From Actinomyces qiguomingii (lineage in GTDB: Bacteria > Actinomycetota > Actinomycetes > Actinomycetales > Actinomycetaceae), in contig NZ_CP025228.1 of NCBI RefSeq assembly GCF_004102025.1, positions 3,534,001-3,598,000 on the forward strand: 64,000 nt of DNA, given 5' to 3'. Each line of letters opens with the position of its first letter. Position 1 is the stretch's first letter. Positions 9,612 to 18,314 of this stretch are shown here, one piece after another. The notes beneath the pieces are model-generated. The model searched no databases, was not told where the DNA came from, and saw nothing but the letters and a program-made list of their open reading frames with translations. Position numbers and translations under genes: made by a program.

Positions 9612-9890
9612 ATGCGCACCGTAACCAAACGGGACCTCAATCAGCACACCGCCGTCGTGCTGGCCCAGGTCACCGAAACCGACGATGTGGTCGTGACCGA
9701 GCGCGGCACCCCACGCTGGCGACTCAGCGCCGTGCAGGGAGCTTCAAGTGCACTCGCGCGTCTGGAGCGCGAGGGTCTTTATACGCCTGCGGCCGAGACC
9801 CCCACGCCTTGGCCGTCCCACCCGGGCGGTCCGGCATACACGAGCGCCGAGGCGGACGCCCTGCTCGCCGAGCAGCGCGGAGACCACTGA
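9612..9890 (+). CDS. Phd/YefM-family antitoxin (module 2)
   Basis: 92 residues. MRTVTKRDLNQHTAVVLAQV followed by DDVVVTERGTPRWRLS is the Phd/YefM DNA-binding and dimerisation region. The C-terminal tail (EADALLAEQRGDH) should bind the toxin. I chose the ATG at 9612 because the family begins here and a promoter-like hexamer lies six nt before it. The toxin gene starts 2 nt after the stop. Confidence 0.88.
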   Translation: MRTVTKRDLNQHTAVVLAQVTETDDVVVTERGTPRWRLSAVQGASSALARLEREGLYTPAAETPTPWPSHPGGPAYTSAEADALLAEQRGDH

Positions 9891-9892
9891 CC

Positions 9893-10312
9893 ATGCCCGG
9901 TCAGGTGATATATCTCGATTCGTCGGTGGCCCTGCGCACGATCCTGGATGTGCCCGAGCGGGAGCAGGTCCAGGACTGGATGCAATCACCGGGGATGACG
10001 CTCGTCTCCTCTCGCCTGCTGCGCACTGAGGTCATCCGCGTCCTGCGAAGAGACAACCGGCCTCTACGTGACGGGCTTCCGCTGCTCGACCGCGTGGGCC
10101 TGATCGACATCACACGCCAAGTGCACACGGTGGCCGAATCCATCGAGAGGCACGTCAAGACCCTTGACGCCCTGCATCTGGCGACCGCTCTTGTCCTGGG
10201 TGAAACGAGCGCCGTCGCCACTCACGATGCCGCAATGAAGACCGTTGCCGAGAGTCTCGGGCTGAACGTGATCGACCCGGTCGACAATCCGTCCCCGCCG
10301 AAGTCGGCGTGA
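9893..10312 (+). CDS. VapC-type PIN-domain toxin (module 2)
   Basis: 139 residues. PIN acidic residues are Asp9 in IYLDSSVALR, Glu46 in RLLRTEVIRV, Asp92 in KTLDALHLATAL and Asp112 in VATHDAAM. Expected to be an RNA endonuclease kept inactive by the Phd-like partner directly upstream. Mixed pairing of Phd antitoxins with VapC toxins is common in actinobacteria. Start ATG at 9893 is 2 nt after the antitoxin stop, so translation is probably coupled. Confidence 0.9.
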   Translation: MPGQVIYLDSSVALRTILDVPEREQVQDWMQSPGMTLVSSRLLRTEVIRVLRRDNRPLRDGLPLLDRVGLIDITRQVHTVAESIERHVKTLDALHLATALVLGETSAVATHDAAMKTVAESLGLNVIDPVDNPSPPKSA

Positions 10313-10450
10313 GCGGCACACCTCTTCACCTTTTGCGCACGCACCGCTCCGCCGGGACATGCACGCCAGCCGTCACCCGGGAAGCCGCAACCCGTGAGAC
10401 CACCGGCGCCCTCCAACGCGAAGAGCTGTCATACCGGTTATACTTCGCAT

Positions 10451-10684
10451 GTGAAGACGGCAGTATCCATACCAGACCCGGTGTTCCAGGAGGCTGAAAA
10501 AATCGCACGCCGCCTCGGATGGAGCCGGTCGCAGCTGTACACGAAGGCCGTCCACGACCTGGTGATCAGCTACAGCGATGACCCTGTGACTGAGGCGCTT
10601 AACGCTCTTGAGGACGTCGAGCCCGCGCAGGCCCCGTTGGCGCCGGCGAGGAGACTCATTGAGTCGGGGGCATGGCAGTGGTAG
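10451..10684 (+). CDS. Ribbon-helix-helix-type antitoxin (module 3, MazE-like partner)
   Basis: 77 residues from a GTG start. MKTAVSIPDPVFQEAEKIARRLGWSRSQLYTKAV (written in parts: KTAVSIPDPVF, then EAEKIARRLGWSRSQ) is a CopG/ribbon-helix-helix N-terminus; the acidic tail is the likely toxin-binding part. TATACT (10439-10444) is six nt upstream of GTG, so the message is probably leaderless. It overlaps the MazF gene by 13 nt. Confidence 0.82.
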   Translation: MKTAVSIPDPVFQEAEKIARRLGWSRSQLYTKAVHDLVISYSDDPVTEALNALEDVEPAQAPLAPARRLIESGAWQW

Positions 10685-11019
10685 CTCGCGGAGAGGTCTG
10701 GTGGCTCGACTTCGGCGATCCCATCGGCTCGAAGCCGGGTTACCGCAGACCCGCGTTGATCGTGTCCTCAGACAGATTCAACCGATCACGCATAGCCACT
10801 GTCATTGTTTCCGCGATAACCAGCAACCTGCGGCTGGCAGCGGCGCCAGGCAACGTCGGGATTGAGCGCGGTGAGGCGGGCCTGTCCAAGCAGTGCGTTG
10901 TAAATGTGTCGCAAACCCTCGTAGTCGACCGCTCCAGGTTGAGCGATCGCATCGGCGTTCTCCCCGCCCACCTTCTTAATCGCGTGGACGACGGACTGCG
11001 CCTGGTCCTCGACGTCTGA
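10672..11019 (+). CDS. MazF/PemK-type mRNA interferase toxin (module 3)
   Basis: 115 residues, standard MazF length. RGEVWWLDFGDPIGSKPGYRRPALIVSS is the family N-terminus with the loop and catalytic-site Arg; later VVNVSQTLVVDRSRLSDRIG and a DDGLRLVLDV end match MazF. These toxins cut mRNA at short sequences and are blocked by the upstream partner. Start at 10672 inside the antitoxin end; overlap implies coupled translation. Its 3' end is about 34 bp before the IS481 target duplication, so the element did not break it. Confidence 0.9.
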   Translation: MAVVARGEVWWLDFGDPIGSKPGYRRPALIVSSDRFNRSRIATVIVSAITSNLRLAAAPGNVGIERGEAGLSKQCVVNVSQTLVVDRSRLSDRIGVLPAHLLNRVDDGLRLVLDV

Positions 11020-11067
11020 CTGGTCGGCTTCGGCGCACCGCCCGCCGTCGATGCCGGGGACAGCGCA

Positions 11068-12557
11068 TGTGATGTCTCAGGACATCGGTGACAGTTTTGT
11101 GTCAGGACATCGGTGACACTTGGTGTGTCAGGACATCGGTGACAGTTCTGGGTCTTGTGGGGTGTGGTGGTCGGTGCTGGTTGGTGGGGTTGGGTGTGTG
11201 TGGGTGGAGACGTAGCGGGTGCCGGGTGCGGGCCAGGTGTGTTGAGCGAGGACCTCGCCGTCGGTGGTGGTGATGATGATCGTGTCGGGGTTGTAGTCGA
11301 TGATGACCTGGCTGCCGGCGTAGGCCTTGGAGACCAGGAACGTGATCGAGGCCAGGTTGACGGTCCCGTTGGCGCCGACGCATACCTGCCGGGTCCCTGA
11401 GGGTGGGGTCTTGCGGCGCTCGGGTGGTCTGGCACCTCGTGTGGGCTGGCCCGAGGCGGTAACAGTGGGTGCGGGCGGACCGCCCACGGACACGGTCTCG
11501 TCGGGTGGGGCGGGTCTTGGCGGGATGGCGGTGGGGGTGGCGTCCCACGCCTGCTGGGGTGTCATCCTCCCGGGAAGGGCCTGGTTGCGGCGTTCGGTGT
11601 TGTAGATGTGGTCGAAGGCGTCGACCTGTGCCTGAAGCTCGGCGATGGTGAGGGCCAGGGGCTGAGCGTCGAGGTAGCGGAACAGGGTCTGGTGGAAGCG
11701 CTCGTTCTTGCCCTGGGTAGTGGGCTTGTACGGCTTGCCGGTGATCGGTTCCACCCCCAGGGAGCGCACGTGGCCGACCAGCTTGCCTTTGCGGCCGCGT
11801 CGGGTGGGATTCAAGGCGACCCCGTTGTCGGTCAGCAGCCGCTGGGGCACTCCGTAGCGGGCGACGGCCTTGTCGAAGGTGGCGATGGCCGCCTGACTGG
11901 TCTCGGAGGCGGCGACCAGGGACGCAACCGCCAGGCGGGAGTGGTCGTCGATGAGCTGGAAGATGACGGCCTTGCGGCCGCCGGCCAGTACGTATTCGGT
12001 GGCGCCCCGTCTGCCAGCAGGCGTTCGGGGCGGGGTAGACGAAACGGCGCCATGCCGCCCGGGGCCTTTTGGCCGGCTCGGCGCGGGCCACGCCGGCGGC
12101 GCGGAAGATCCGGGCCAGGGACGCCGGCGAGGGCGCCTGAAGGCCCATGGCCTGCATCTTGTCGTGCACGCTGATCGGGCCGCAGTCCAGGCCAGAGCTC
12201 TCTAGCGCGGCACGCACGTCCAGGGCCTGGGTGCGCTGATCAGCACTGATGGCCGAAGGACTCCTACGTGGTCTCGTGGAGCGAGGCTCAAGGGCCGCGG
12301 CCTCGCCCTCGGCGCGAGCTCGGGCACGGATCGCATAAAAGGTCTTACGTGAGATGGACTGCTCGGCGCAGAAGGTGGTGACCGCCCCGCGCGGGGCGTC
12401 ATCAGGCCACCGGACAATCTCCAGGCGCACACGCGGATCGACACGACGGTTCGCTGAACTCATGCCCCAATCCGACCCGAAGTGTCACCACCCAAACAGC
12501 CAGAACTGTCACCGATGTCCTGAGACAGAACTGTCACCGATGTCCTGAGACATAACA
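11068..12557 (-). mobile_element. IS481-family insertion sequence (1,490 bp) with 15-bp target duplication
   Basis: Ends are TGTGATGTCTCAGGACATCG on the left and its near complement (TGTTATGTCTCAGGACATCG on the other strand) on the right. GCCGGGGACAGCGCA is directly repeated at 11053-11067 and 12558-12572; a duplication this long is within the IS481 range. The core GACATCGGTGACAGTT recurs three times at the left end and twice at the right, the likely transposase-binding sites. It landed between mazF and the methyltransferase gene without damaging either. Confidence 0.85.
11128..12463 (-). pseudogene. IS481-type transposase, frameshifted
   Basis: The N-terminal frame (start 12463) holds the helix-turn-helix region to FVYPAPNACWQ. 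The catalytic region continues in another frame: ATEYVLAGGRKAVIFQLIDDHSR, RLLTDNG and GKNERFHQTLFRYL, the DDE-type core. The shift falls in a C run at 12005-12008 (G4 on the coding strand); removing one base restores a continuous protein of about 445 residues. IS481 enzymes are normally a single frame, so this is inactivation or a sequencing error rather than programmed frameshifting. Confidence 0.82.
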
Positions 12558-12583
12558 GCCGGGGACAGCGCACCCTACGCGCC

Positions 12584-13393
12584 TCAGCGGGCGAATTCGG
12601 CCACAACCTCGTATAGGGAGCGATTCGCGCGCAAGCTCTCCAGCGCCTGCATGACGGGGGCGGGCAGATCGGCGTCGTCGGGCAGATAGGACAGCAGCCC
12701 GTAATCCGCCCTGGCCGCAGTCACCGCCCGGGACCAGCGCAGCGGTGCCAACGGATCGTCGACCCGGTAGGGCATGGGGGCGTCGGCGACGCCCGCATTG
12801 CGTACGGCTTGCTCGCTCGCCTCGACCAGATCGGGCGATTCGGCGTCATAAACGATGCTGCCGCCGGGGAAGCGGTGCGCCAGTTCGTCGACCAGTCGCC
12901 GCATGTCCTCCTCCGCGAAGAAGTAGACCACGCCGGAGGCGACGGCGATCATTCCGGTGTCGGCGTCGATGTCTGCCATCCAGTCGGTGTCCGTCAGGGA
13001 GGCGGGCAGGTGCTTCTCCCGCGGATGGGGTGGCATCCACTCGCGCCGCAGGCTCATGACTTCCGGCAGGTCCAGGCAGTAGACGCACGCCGCGGGGTCG
13101 TCCACATCGTCCACGAGTCTGTCCATTCCGCAGCCCAGGTCGACGACGGCGGCGCCGGGGTGGCCCCGAAGGTACCTGCGTACCTCGGTTACTGCCGCCC
13201 GATGCCGCAGGGCGTAGATGGCGGCGGGGACGTCGCCCAAGTCCGCCGCCGCAAGTTCGGGCGTGCGTGCGGTCAGGCGTAGGGCGAGGTCCTGGGCCCA
13301 GGCGTCCTCAAAACAGTGCGGCCATAGGCGTGCCGCACGTGCCCTTCCGAGCAGCGGGACGAACAGGGTCCGCTGTACCGCCTGACTAAGCAT
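12584..13393 (-). CDS. LCM/TcmP-type class I SAM methyltransferase
   Basis: 269 residues. Motif I is AAVVDLGCGMDRLVDDV; motif II region CVYCLDLPEVMSLRREW; then DTGMIAVASGVVYFFAEEDMRRLV. This order matches leucine-carboxyl-methyltransferase/TcmP-like O-methyltransferases, whose substrates include small phenolics and polyketides. No biosynthetic genes are nearby, so the substrate is unknown. The complement shows TATGGT six nt before ATG and no Shine-Dalgarno, suggesting a leaderless message. The IS481 insertion is 11 bp beyond its stop. Confidence 0.82.
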   Translation of the reverse strand: MLSQAVQRTLFVPLLGRARAARLWPHCFEDAWAQDLALRLTARTPELAAADLGDVPAAIYALRHRAAVTEVRRYLRGHPGAAVVDLGCGMDRLVDDVDDPAACVYCLDLPEVMSLRREWMPPHPREKHLPASLTDTDWMADIDADTGMIAVASGVVYFFAEEDMRRLVDELAHRFPGGSIVYDAESPDLVEASEQAVRNAGVADAPMPYRVDDPLAPLRWSRAVTAARADYGLLSYLPDDADLPAPVMQALESLRANRSLYEVVAEFAR

Positions 13394-13570
13394 GCACTAA
13401 CCATAGTGCAAAGCCGTGGATGCCAGCCCCCGAGAGCGATTCGCCGTCTCGATCGCATGGCGCCCGACGCCCCCGAAGCAAGGCCCCCAGCCAACACCTG
13501 GCCAAGCCAACGCCCGCCAAACGGCAGCGGGACCCTCGGCGCCCCCGCAACAGCCCTCACACACCGCCCG

Positions 13571-13826
13571 CGCCTAATGCACCTGGAGGTGCGAGGTGCT
13601 TCCTGACTTGTTTCGTTCCCGCTGACCTACGGCGAGAGCGATGTCTTAATGCACCTGGAGGTGCGAGGTGCTTCCTGACGGTATGACGAAATCAGCGGGA
13701 CGTGGTGGGCGGAAGGTCTTAATGCACCTGGAGGTGCGAGGTGCTTCCTGACCCACCTGTACGCCGAGCGCCGTACCAACCCGGACGGCGTCTTAATGCA
13801 CCTGGAGGTGCGAGGTGCTTCCTGAC
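13571..13826 (-). CRISPR. CRISPR array 1: four 37-bp repeats, three spacers
   Basis: Repeats at 13571-13607, 13643-13679, 13716-13752 and 13790-13826; spacers of 35, 36 and 37 nt, all different. In the minus orientation the repeat begins GTCAGGAAGCACC, contains the hairpin GCACCTCCAGGTGC and ends ATTAAGAC. The repeat at 13571 has a degenerate outer end (13571-13574), marking it as leader-distal. The conserved leader follows 13826, so transcription should run leftward. No cas gene is in the window. Confidence 0.93.
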
Positions 13827-14069
13827 CCCTACCCCTGGAAACCGCGCCATACCGCCACTTCCAGGCTCAAGATCGCCACCGGCCCCGCAAGCACCCCACG
13901 GAACCGACTGGCACCACTCCAAAACTACCACCTTTCGTTGAAAACAAGCCAAGCGCCACCGACACCCCTCCAGACCCCTCCAGCCACCAACTTTCAACGA
14001 AGTCATGCGGAAAAGTCGGGGTCAAAACGCACCAAACTTTGTACCGTAGACCAAATCGCAACCTCACCG
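13827..14069 (-). promoter_or_regulatory. CRISPR leader 1 (near-identical to leader 2)
   Basis: About 243 bp, matching 22640-22882 with only a few differences (for example near 13917 and 13970). It carries a 10-bp inverted repeat TTCGTTGAAA (13934-13943) and TTTCAACGAA (13992-14001). Homology stops sharply after CAACCTCACC. Position next to the array's non-degenerate end supports a leader role. Confidence 0.75.
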
Positions 14070-14191
14070 CCACACCCCACCAGCACCACCAGCCACTCCC
14101 GCCACCGAGACCACCACAAGTCGCGCGCCGAAACCGGAACAAGTAACGCGCCGTTGTCCGCTGCGGAGGTGTGGGCCGTGCGGGTTGGGGA

Positions 14192-14240
14192 CGGGTTTTC
14201 CACAGGCAGATCGCTCGGGATGGCGGGTTTTCCACAGGCG
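14192..14240 (+). repeat. Two TTTTCCACAGGC boxes upstream of the lipoprotein gene
   Basis: CGGGTTTTCCACAGGC occurs at 14192 and again at 14224, 32 bp apart. TTTTCCACA is one base off the DnaA box consensus. Nothing else was recognised between the leader and the lipoprotein start. Confidence 0.5.
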
Positions 14241-14354
14241 GATGATTTGGGGTGGCAGCCCTGGCGGGCATGTGGGTACGGTGGCCCGGCGTCGACACTC
14301 GAGTCGACGCCCCCGTCAGTCCCCGTCAGGGTCCTCACCGAGGAGGCCGCCCAC

Positions 14355-15026
14355 ATGTCCACCGCTCCCACACCACGCCAGATACAGAATCAAGGCCAGG
14401 TACCGGCCGGTCTGGCGCGCCTGGCCGCCCTGACCATGGTGGCAGCCTGCCTGGCACTGGGTGCCGGGTGCTCCCGCGGCAGCGCCACCAGCAGTTACAG
14501 CCCCACCTGGACCCCACCAGCAACCACCACCGCCAGTGGCACACCGACGCTGTCACCCGAACTGGCCGCGGCCAGAGCCACCGCCCTGGCCATGGAACCG
14601 CCCAATCCCTACACCCCACAGTTCACCCCCGAAGGCGCCGCCGAAGCCGCCACATACTTCCTCAACCTAGTTCCTTATGTCTACGCCACCGGCGACCTGG
14701 ACGCCTGGAAGAACATGAGCAAAGACGACTGCAAATTCTGCAACGGGGTGGGAACCGAGGCATCCGAACTACACGATGCGGGCGGGTGGACAGATCCGTG
14801 GGAGCAGGAAATCACCCCCTTGGATTACTGGACCGACGAAAACGACCCCAACCGCTACGTCATACGCACCAACGTCACCACCGAGACTCACGCGTCTCAC
14901 CTAGACGGTCAAACAACGCGGCAAATCGAAAAAGCAGAGCACGTCCTTCTAATCCAAACATACTGGACAAACAGCAACTGGACCATCGAAATAGTCCAGG
15001 TAGAGGACGAGGAAGGTGCAGAATGA
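14355..15026 (+). CDS. DUF6318-like lipoprotein
   Basis: 223 residues from the ATG at 14355, which follows AGGAGG. A lipoprotein signal (hydrophobic LAALTMVAACLALGAGC) places the lipid-modified Cys near residue 37, then a Ser/Thr/Pro-rich linker. The globular part has FTPEGAAEAATYFLNLVPYVYATGD and WKNMSKDDCKFCNGV, with a close Cys pair, as in the DUF6318 family of actinobacterial surface lipoproteins. Function unknown. Its stop overlaps the start of the next (IS-interrupted) secreted gene (ATGA), so the two form an operon. Confidence 0.75.
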   Translation: MSTAPTPRQIQNQGQVPAGLARLAALTMVAACLALGAGCSRGSATSSYSPTWTPPATTTASGTPTLSPELAAARATALAMEPPNPYTPQFTPEGAAEAATYFLNLVPYVYATGDLDAWKNMSKDDCKFCNGVGTEASELHDAGGWTDPWEQEITPLDYWTDENDPNRYVIRTNVTTETHASHLDGQTTRQIEKAEHVLLIQTYWTNSNWTIEIVQVEDEEGAE

Positions 15027-15368
15027 GAAATCACATGGCATCACATCCTCTCATTGCAGCAGTCACAATACTGGCGCTCTGCCTTTCGATCCCCACAGCG
15101 ACGGCAAGCATTCAAACAGAGGATGAATATGATGCTCACGGGTACGGCGACTCGGTGGTGGTAACTGGTAGGACCTCCCATGAGGTGTATTCGTATGTTT
15201 CTGGTGGGTCGGGGGGCGGCGGTGTCACTGTTGAGGGCGGCACTGGTGGGGTGTTCGATGAGAGGGCCGCTTTTATGGCGAGTTTGTCTTATGCCATGTG
15301 CTTCGGTATGAGAATGGGCGTGAACGTCTGACCTGTTTCAGCGTTAATGTCCGCTTGGGGCGGTTGGA

Positions 15369-16459
15369 TCAGACATCATCGTGGTCTTCTTGGTTGGTTT
15401 GATTGTCTCGTTGTTTGCGGTTGTAGGCAAGGCGCTGCTGAGCGGCCCGTTTCAGGCCTTCCTGGCGGGCCTTGCGGATGGCCGGCCCGCGCCCGGTGTG
15501 CTCGTCCAGGGGTGTGACGTAGCCGATTCCGGAGTGCAAGCGCTGGCTGTTGTACTCGGTGCGCACAGAGTCGAGTTCGGCCCTCAGGACAGCGGGATCG
15601 GTGATTGCCAGCAGGTGAGGCCACTCGGCCTTGAGTGTTCCGTTGAGGGACTCGACCCCGGGCCTGGTCGGCCGCGTGTCGCCGGCCGTCCGAAGTGCTG
15701 GGCGATGGCGACCATGGCCATGAACCTGCGGGTGTTGGCAGCAATCATCTGGGAGCCGTTGTCGGACACCGCCAACAGGATCGGGGTCAGTTCATCGTCT
15801 CCGTCAAGCGTCAGCCGGCGCTTCAGGGCCTGGGCTCGTTCCAGGGCGGCCTCGAGCAGGCCTTCGGCGTCCAGGGCCTGCTCGAAGGCGAGGCGGACCT
15901 GGTGGTGGGTCTCCTCGCTGGAGACCACATGGGTGATCCACTTGCGTGAGACCAGATCCTCGATGATCAGCACAGTCATGCCGCAGGCGGTGAAGTGAGT
16001 GGAGTCGTAGATCCAGATCGAGTTGGGCTTGTACGTCGCCCAGTCGGGGAACGGACGACGCTTGGAGCGCGCTGGCCGGGCGGGATGCCTGAACCGAAGC
16101 TCGTGGTCATTCAGGACCCTGCGGACGGTGGAGGCCGACGCCCAGAACAACCCGTTGTAGGAGCCTCGGTGAGCCAGGCGACGGTGAGAGAAGTCCTTCT
16201 CACCGAAAGTCTCGAAGGCGTCCACAATCGCCTCGATCTCGCACGGCATCAGGGCATTGACAGCGGCGCCAGGCCGGGCGTCGGCCAGTCCTACCCCGTT
16301 CTGGCGCCGTTTCCAGCGCCGGTAGCGTCGCTCGGCCAGTCCCAGGACCTCACAGGCCTTAGCCACGGTCCAGCCCTGACCGGTGGCGTAGTCCACCAGC
16401 TCCAAAAGCCCCTGTTTGACGGGCGCATCCACCCGGGCGGGGACCGGGGCACCGGGCAT
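15369..16459 (-). pseudogene. IS3-family transposase orfB, copy A, frameshifted at the catalytic Glu
   Basis: Identical in frame to copy B up to HFGRPAT, then shifts: about eight changes and a net 2-bp gain around 15655-15690 replace the PTDQAWIESLNG segment that carries the last acidic residue of the DDE triad. The downstream part (15369-15566) is again identical to copy B but in another frame. This copy cannot make an active transposase by itself. Confidence 0.85.
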
Positions 16460-16806
16460 CAGACCGAGCCCCCTTTTTTCTCCAGCACCACCAACTTCAC
16501 CGCCTGCTCCGTCACCGTACGGGTCAAGCGGTCGATCTCGGCCCTGGCCTGCTCAAGCTCGACATCACGAGCCGACTTGCCAGACGAACCCGGACGCGAA
16601 GCCGACAACGCGTCCAAGGCGCCTTGCCTGGCGACCTGCCGCAGCCTCACGATCGTGGAGCGGTCCACTCCGGCCTCGGTCGCAGCCGCCCCCACCGTGA
16701 CCTCCTCTCGCATCAGCCTTACGTAGATCTCATACTTCTGCGAAGGCGACAAGAACACCTTGGCCCGACGCCCAGAACCCCTCGTCGTGTCAGCATCACT
16801 GCTCAT
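16459..16806 (-). CDS. IS3-family transposase orfA, copy A
   Basis: 115 residues with a helix-turn-helix (VTVGAAATEAGVDRSTIVRLR) followed by a leucine-zipper-like coiled coil (ELEQARAEIDRLTRTV). The stop overlaps the orfB start as TGATG, implying coupling rather than the frameshift used by many IS3 elements. Identical to the orfA of copy B. Confidence 0.88.
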   Translation of the reverse strand: MSSDADTTRGSGRRAKVFLSPSQKYEIYVRLMREEVTVGAAATEAGVDRSTIVRLRQVARQGALDALSASRPGSSGKSARDVELEQARAEIDRLTRTVTEQAVKLVVLEKKGGSV

Positions 16807-17453
16807 CGCGCACCCTCCTCAAGGTGTCACGAAGACCCTACCCATGCGGTCTGATCCTCAGCCCAAAACCGGACACGAACGCTGAAGCAAATCAACGTCG
16901 GAATGCGCGCTGTTGTGCTTGATCCTGACGAGTGCGCCACCGATGCCGCGCCCGCAACCAGCGTCCAAGCCTCCGACGGCACCACCGTGGTGATCACGAT
17001 CTCCTCCACCGACGTGTCCACCCTGCTAACCGAGGGCTCAGGCATCACCCGCCAACCCCCAGGCCCAGAAGTACTGCTAACCAAGGACTTCATCGTCTAC
17101 ACCAGCCCCGACACCCAGGTCCTGACCACCACCGTAGCCGGAACCGAAGTAACCATCCACGCCACCCCCACCTCCTACACCTGGAACTGGGGAGATGGCA
17201 CCACCACAACCACCACCGACCCCGGCGCACCCTGGCCCAACCAGACCCTCACCCACCGCTACACCGCCACCGCCCAAGACGTGACCACCACCCTTACCAC
17301 CACCTGGAAAGCCACCTACACCCCCAACGGCGGCACCACCACCCCCGTGATCGGAACCATCACCACCACCAACACCACCACCCCCTACAACATCGTCCGC
17401 ACCATCACCTACCTCACCGACCAAGCCGAAACCCAAAAACGACACTAAAAACG

Positions 17454-17932
17454 ACTCCTGGAGGGTTATTCAGGGCGTGCCGGGCCTGTTCTCCGGCAAA
17501 TACGGCATCACCGGGCTGAACGTGCAGGTGGCCCGCGCCCCCTCCGGGGCGACCGCCTGGGTCTCGGACCCGCTGCCCGGCTCGGTGCACGACGCCCCGC
17601 GCTGCGGGCCTCGGGCCTGCTGGACGTCCCGCCAGAGGACCTTCCCGACGGGCAGGCCCCGCCAACGCATATCGGCGACAAGGGCTACACCGGGCTGGGC
17701 ACGATCACACCCATCAAGAAGCTACCCGGGCTGCCCCTGCAGGAGGCCGACAAGGCCTACAACACCTCGGTCAACCGCATCCGCTAAGTCGTCGACAGAG
17801 CCATCGCCAACCTCAAGACCTGGCGCGTCCTACACACCGGCTACAGAAGACCAATCAAAACCTTCCCGACAACCATCACCGCCACACTCGCACTCACCTT
17901 CATATACACCCCATGAATAACCCTCCCGGAGT
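17454..17932 (+). mobile_element. IS5-like deletion derivative with both terminal repeats
   Basis: ACTCCTGGAGGGTTATTCA (from 17454) and its near complement TGAATAACCCTCCCGGAGT (to 17932) bound a 479-bp unit. Inside is the 3' part of an IS5-type transposase (next entry). The 5' half of the enzyme is gone while both ends remain, so it could still move if a full copy supplied enzyme. It begins 5 bp after the stop of the interrupted PKD gene. Confidence 0.72.
17476..17916 (+). pseudogene. IS5-family transposase C-terminal fragment
   Basis: Frames read FSGKYGITGLNVQVARAPSG and VSDPLPGSVHDA, then after a shift LDVPPEDLPDGQAPPTHIGD and KGYTGLGTITPIKKLPG, an in-frame TAA where the conserved segment would continue as VVDRAIANLKTWRVLHTGYR, then a natural end TFPTTITATLALTFIYTP. 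This is the DDE core and C-terminus of a HARBI/IS5-type enzyme with at least one frameshift and one stop. Confidence 0.75.
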
Positions 17933-18314
17933 GCTGGGCGTTTTTGGACTCTTGCTTGTTGTGTGTTTGTCAGGCCGCGTTCGGGGTGGCGGCCTGCAGT
18001 AGTTCGCGTTCGAACTGGTTGGATGTGCGGTAGCCGATCCCCGAGTGCAGACGCTTTGATTATAGGTCAATTCAATCCACGCCGCCACATCCTGGATAGC
18101 CTTGTTCCGAGTGGAGTAGGCCATGCGGTGCACGCGCTCATTCTTCAGTGTCGCATTGAAGGACTCCGCCCACGCATTGTCCCAGCACACCCCCGTACGC
18201 CCTACCTACGGCCGAATACCATACTTCTTCAAATGGTCGGCGAACTGTTGGGAAGTGTACTGCGACCCGCGGTCTGACCTGTTTCAGCGTTAATGTCCGC
18301 TTGGGGCGGTTGGA

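Larger units (their letters stand above)
15329..16894 (-). mobile_element. IS3-family element copy A (1,566 bp)
   Basis: Left end TGACCTGTTTCAGCGTT and right end (read inward on the complement) TGATTTGCTTCAGCGTT form the terminal inverted repeats. ACGTC flanks both sides (15324-15328, 16895-16899). Two coupled frames, orfA and orfB. Nearly identical to copy B at 18275-19838 but 2 bp longer because of a damaged patch near 15650-15695. Confidence 0.92.
15023..17448 (+). pseudogene. Secreted PKD-domain protein gene split by an IS
   Basis: The 5' part (15023-15328) starts in the ATGA overlap with the lipoprotein stop and encodes a signal peptide (LIAAVTILALCLSIPTATAS) and a Gly-rich stretch. After the inserted element (15329-16894) the same reading frame resumes and runs to TAA at 17448, with SYTWNWGDGTTTTTTDPG and QTLTHRYTATAQDV, the WxxGDG...HxY signature of a PKD domain. 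Removing the element plus one 5-bp copy of ACGTC restores one protein of about 285 residues. It was probably an envelope protein partnered with the lipoprotein. Confidence 0.8.

Noticed and set aside
12005..12008. Programmed frameshift in the IS481-type transposase
   Set aside because: IS481 enzymes are single-frame, the C4 run is not a classic slippery heptamer, and the shift splits the catalytic domain.
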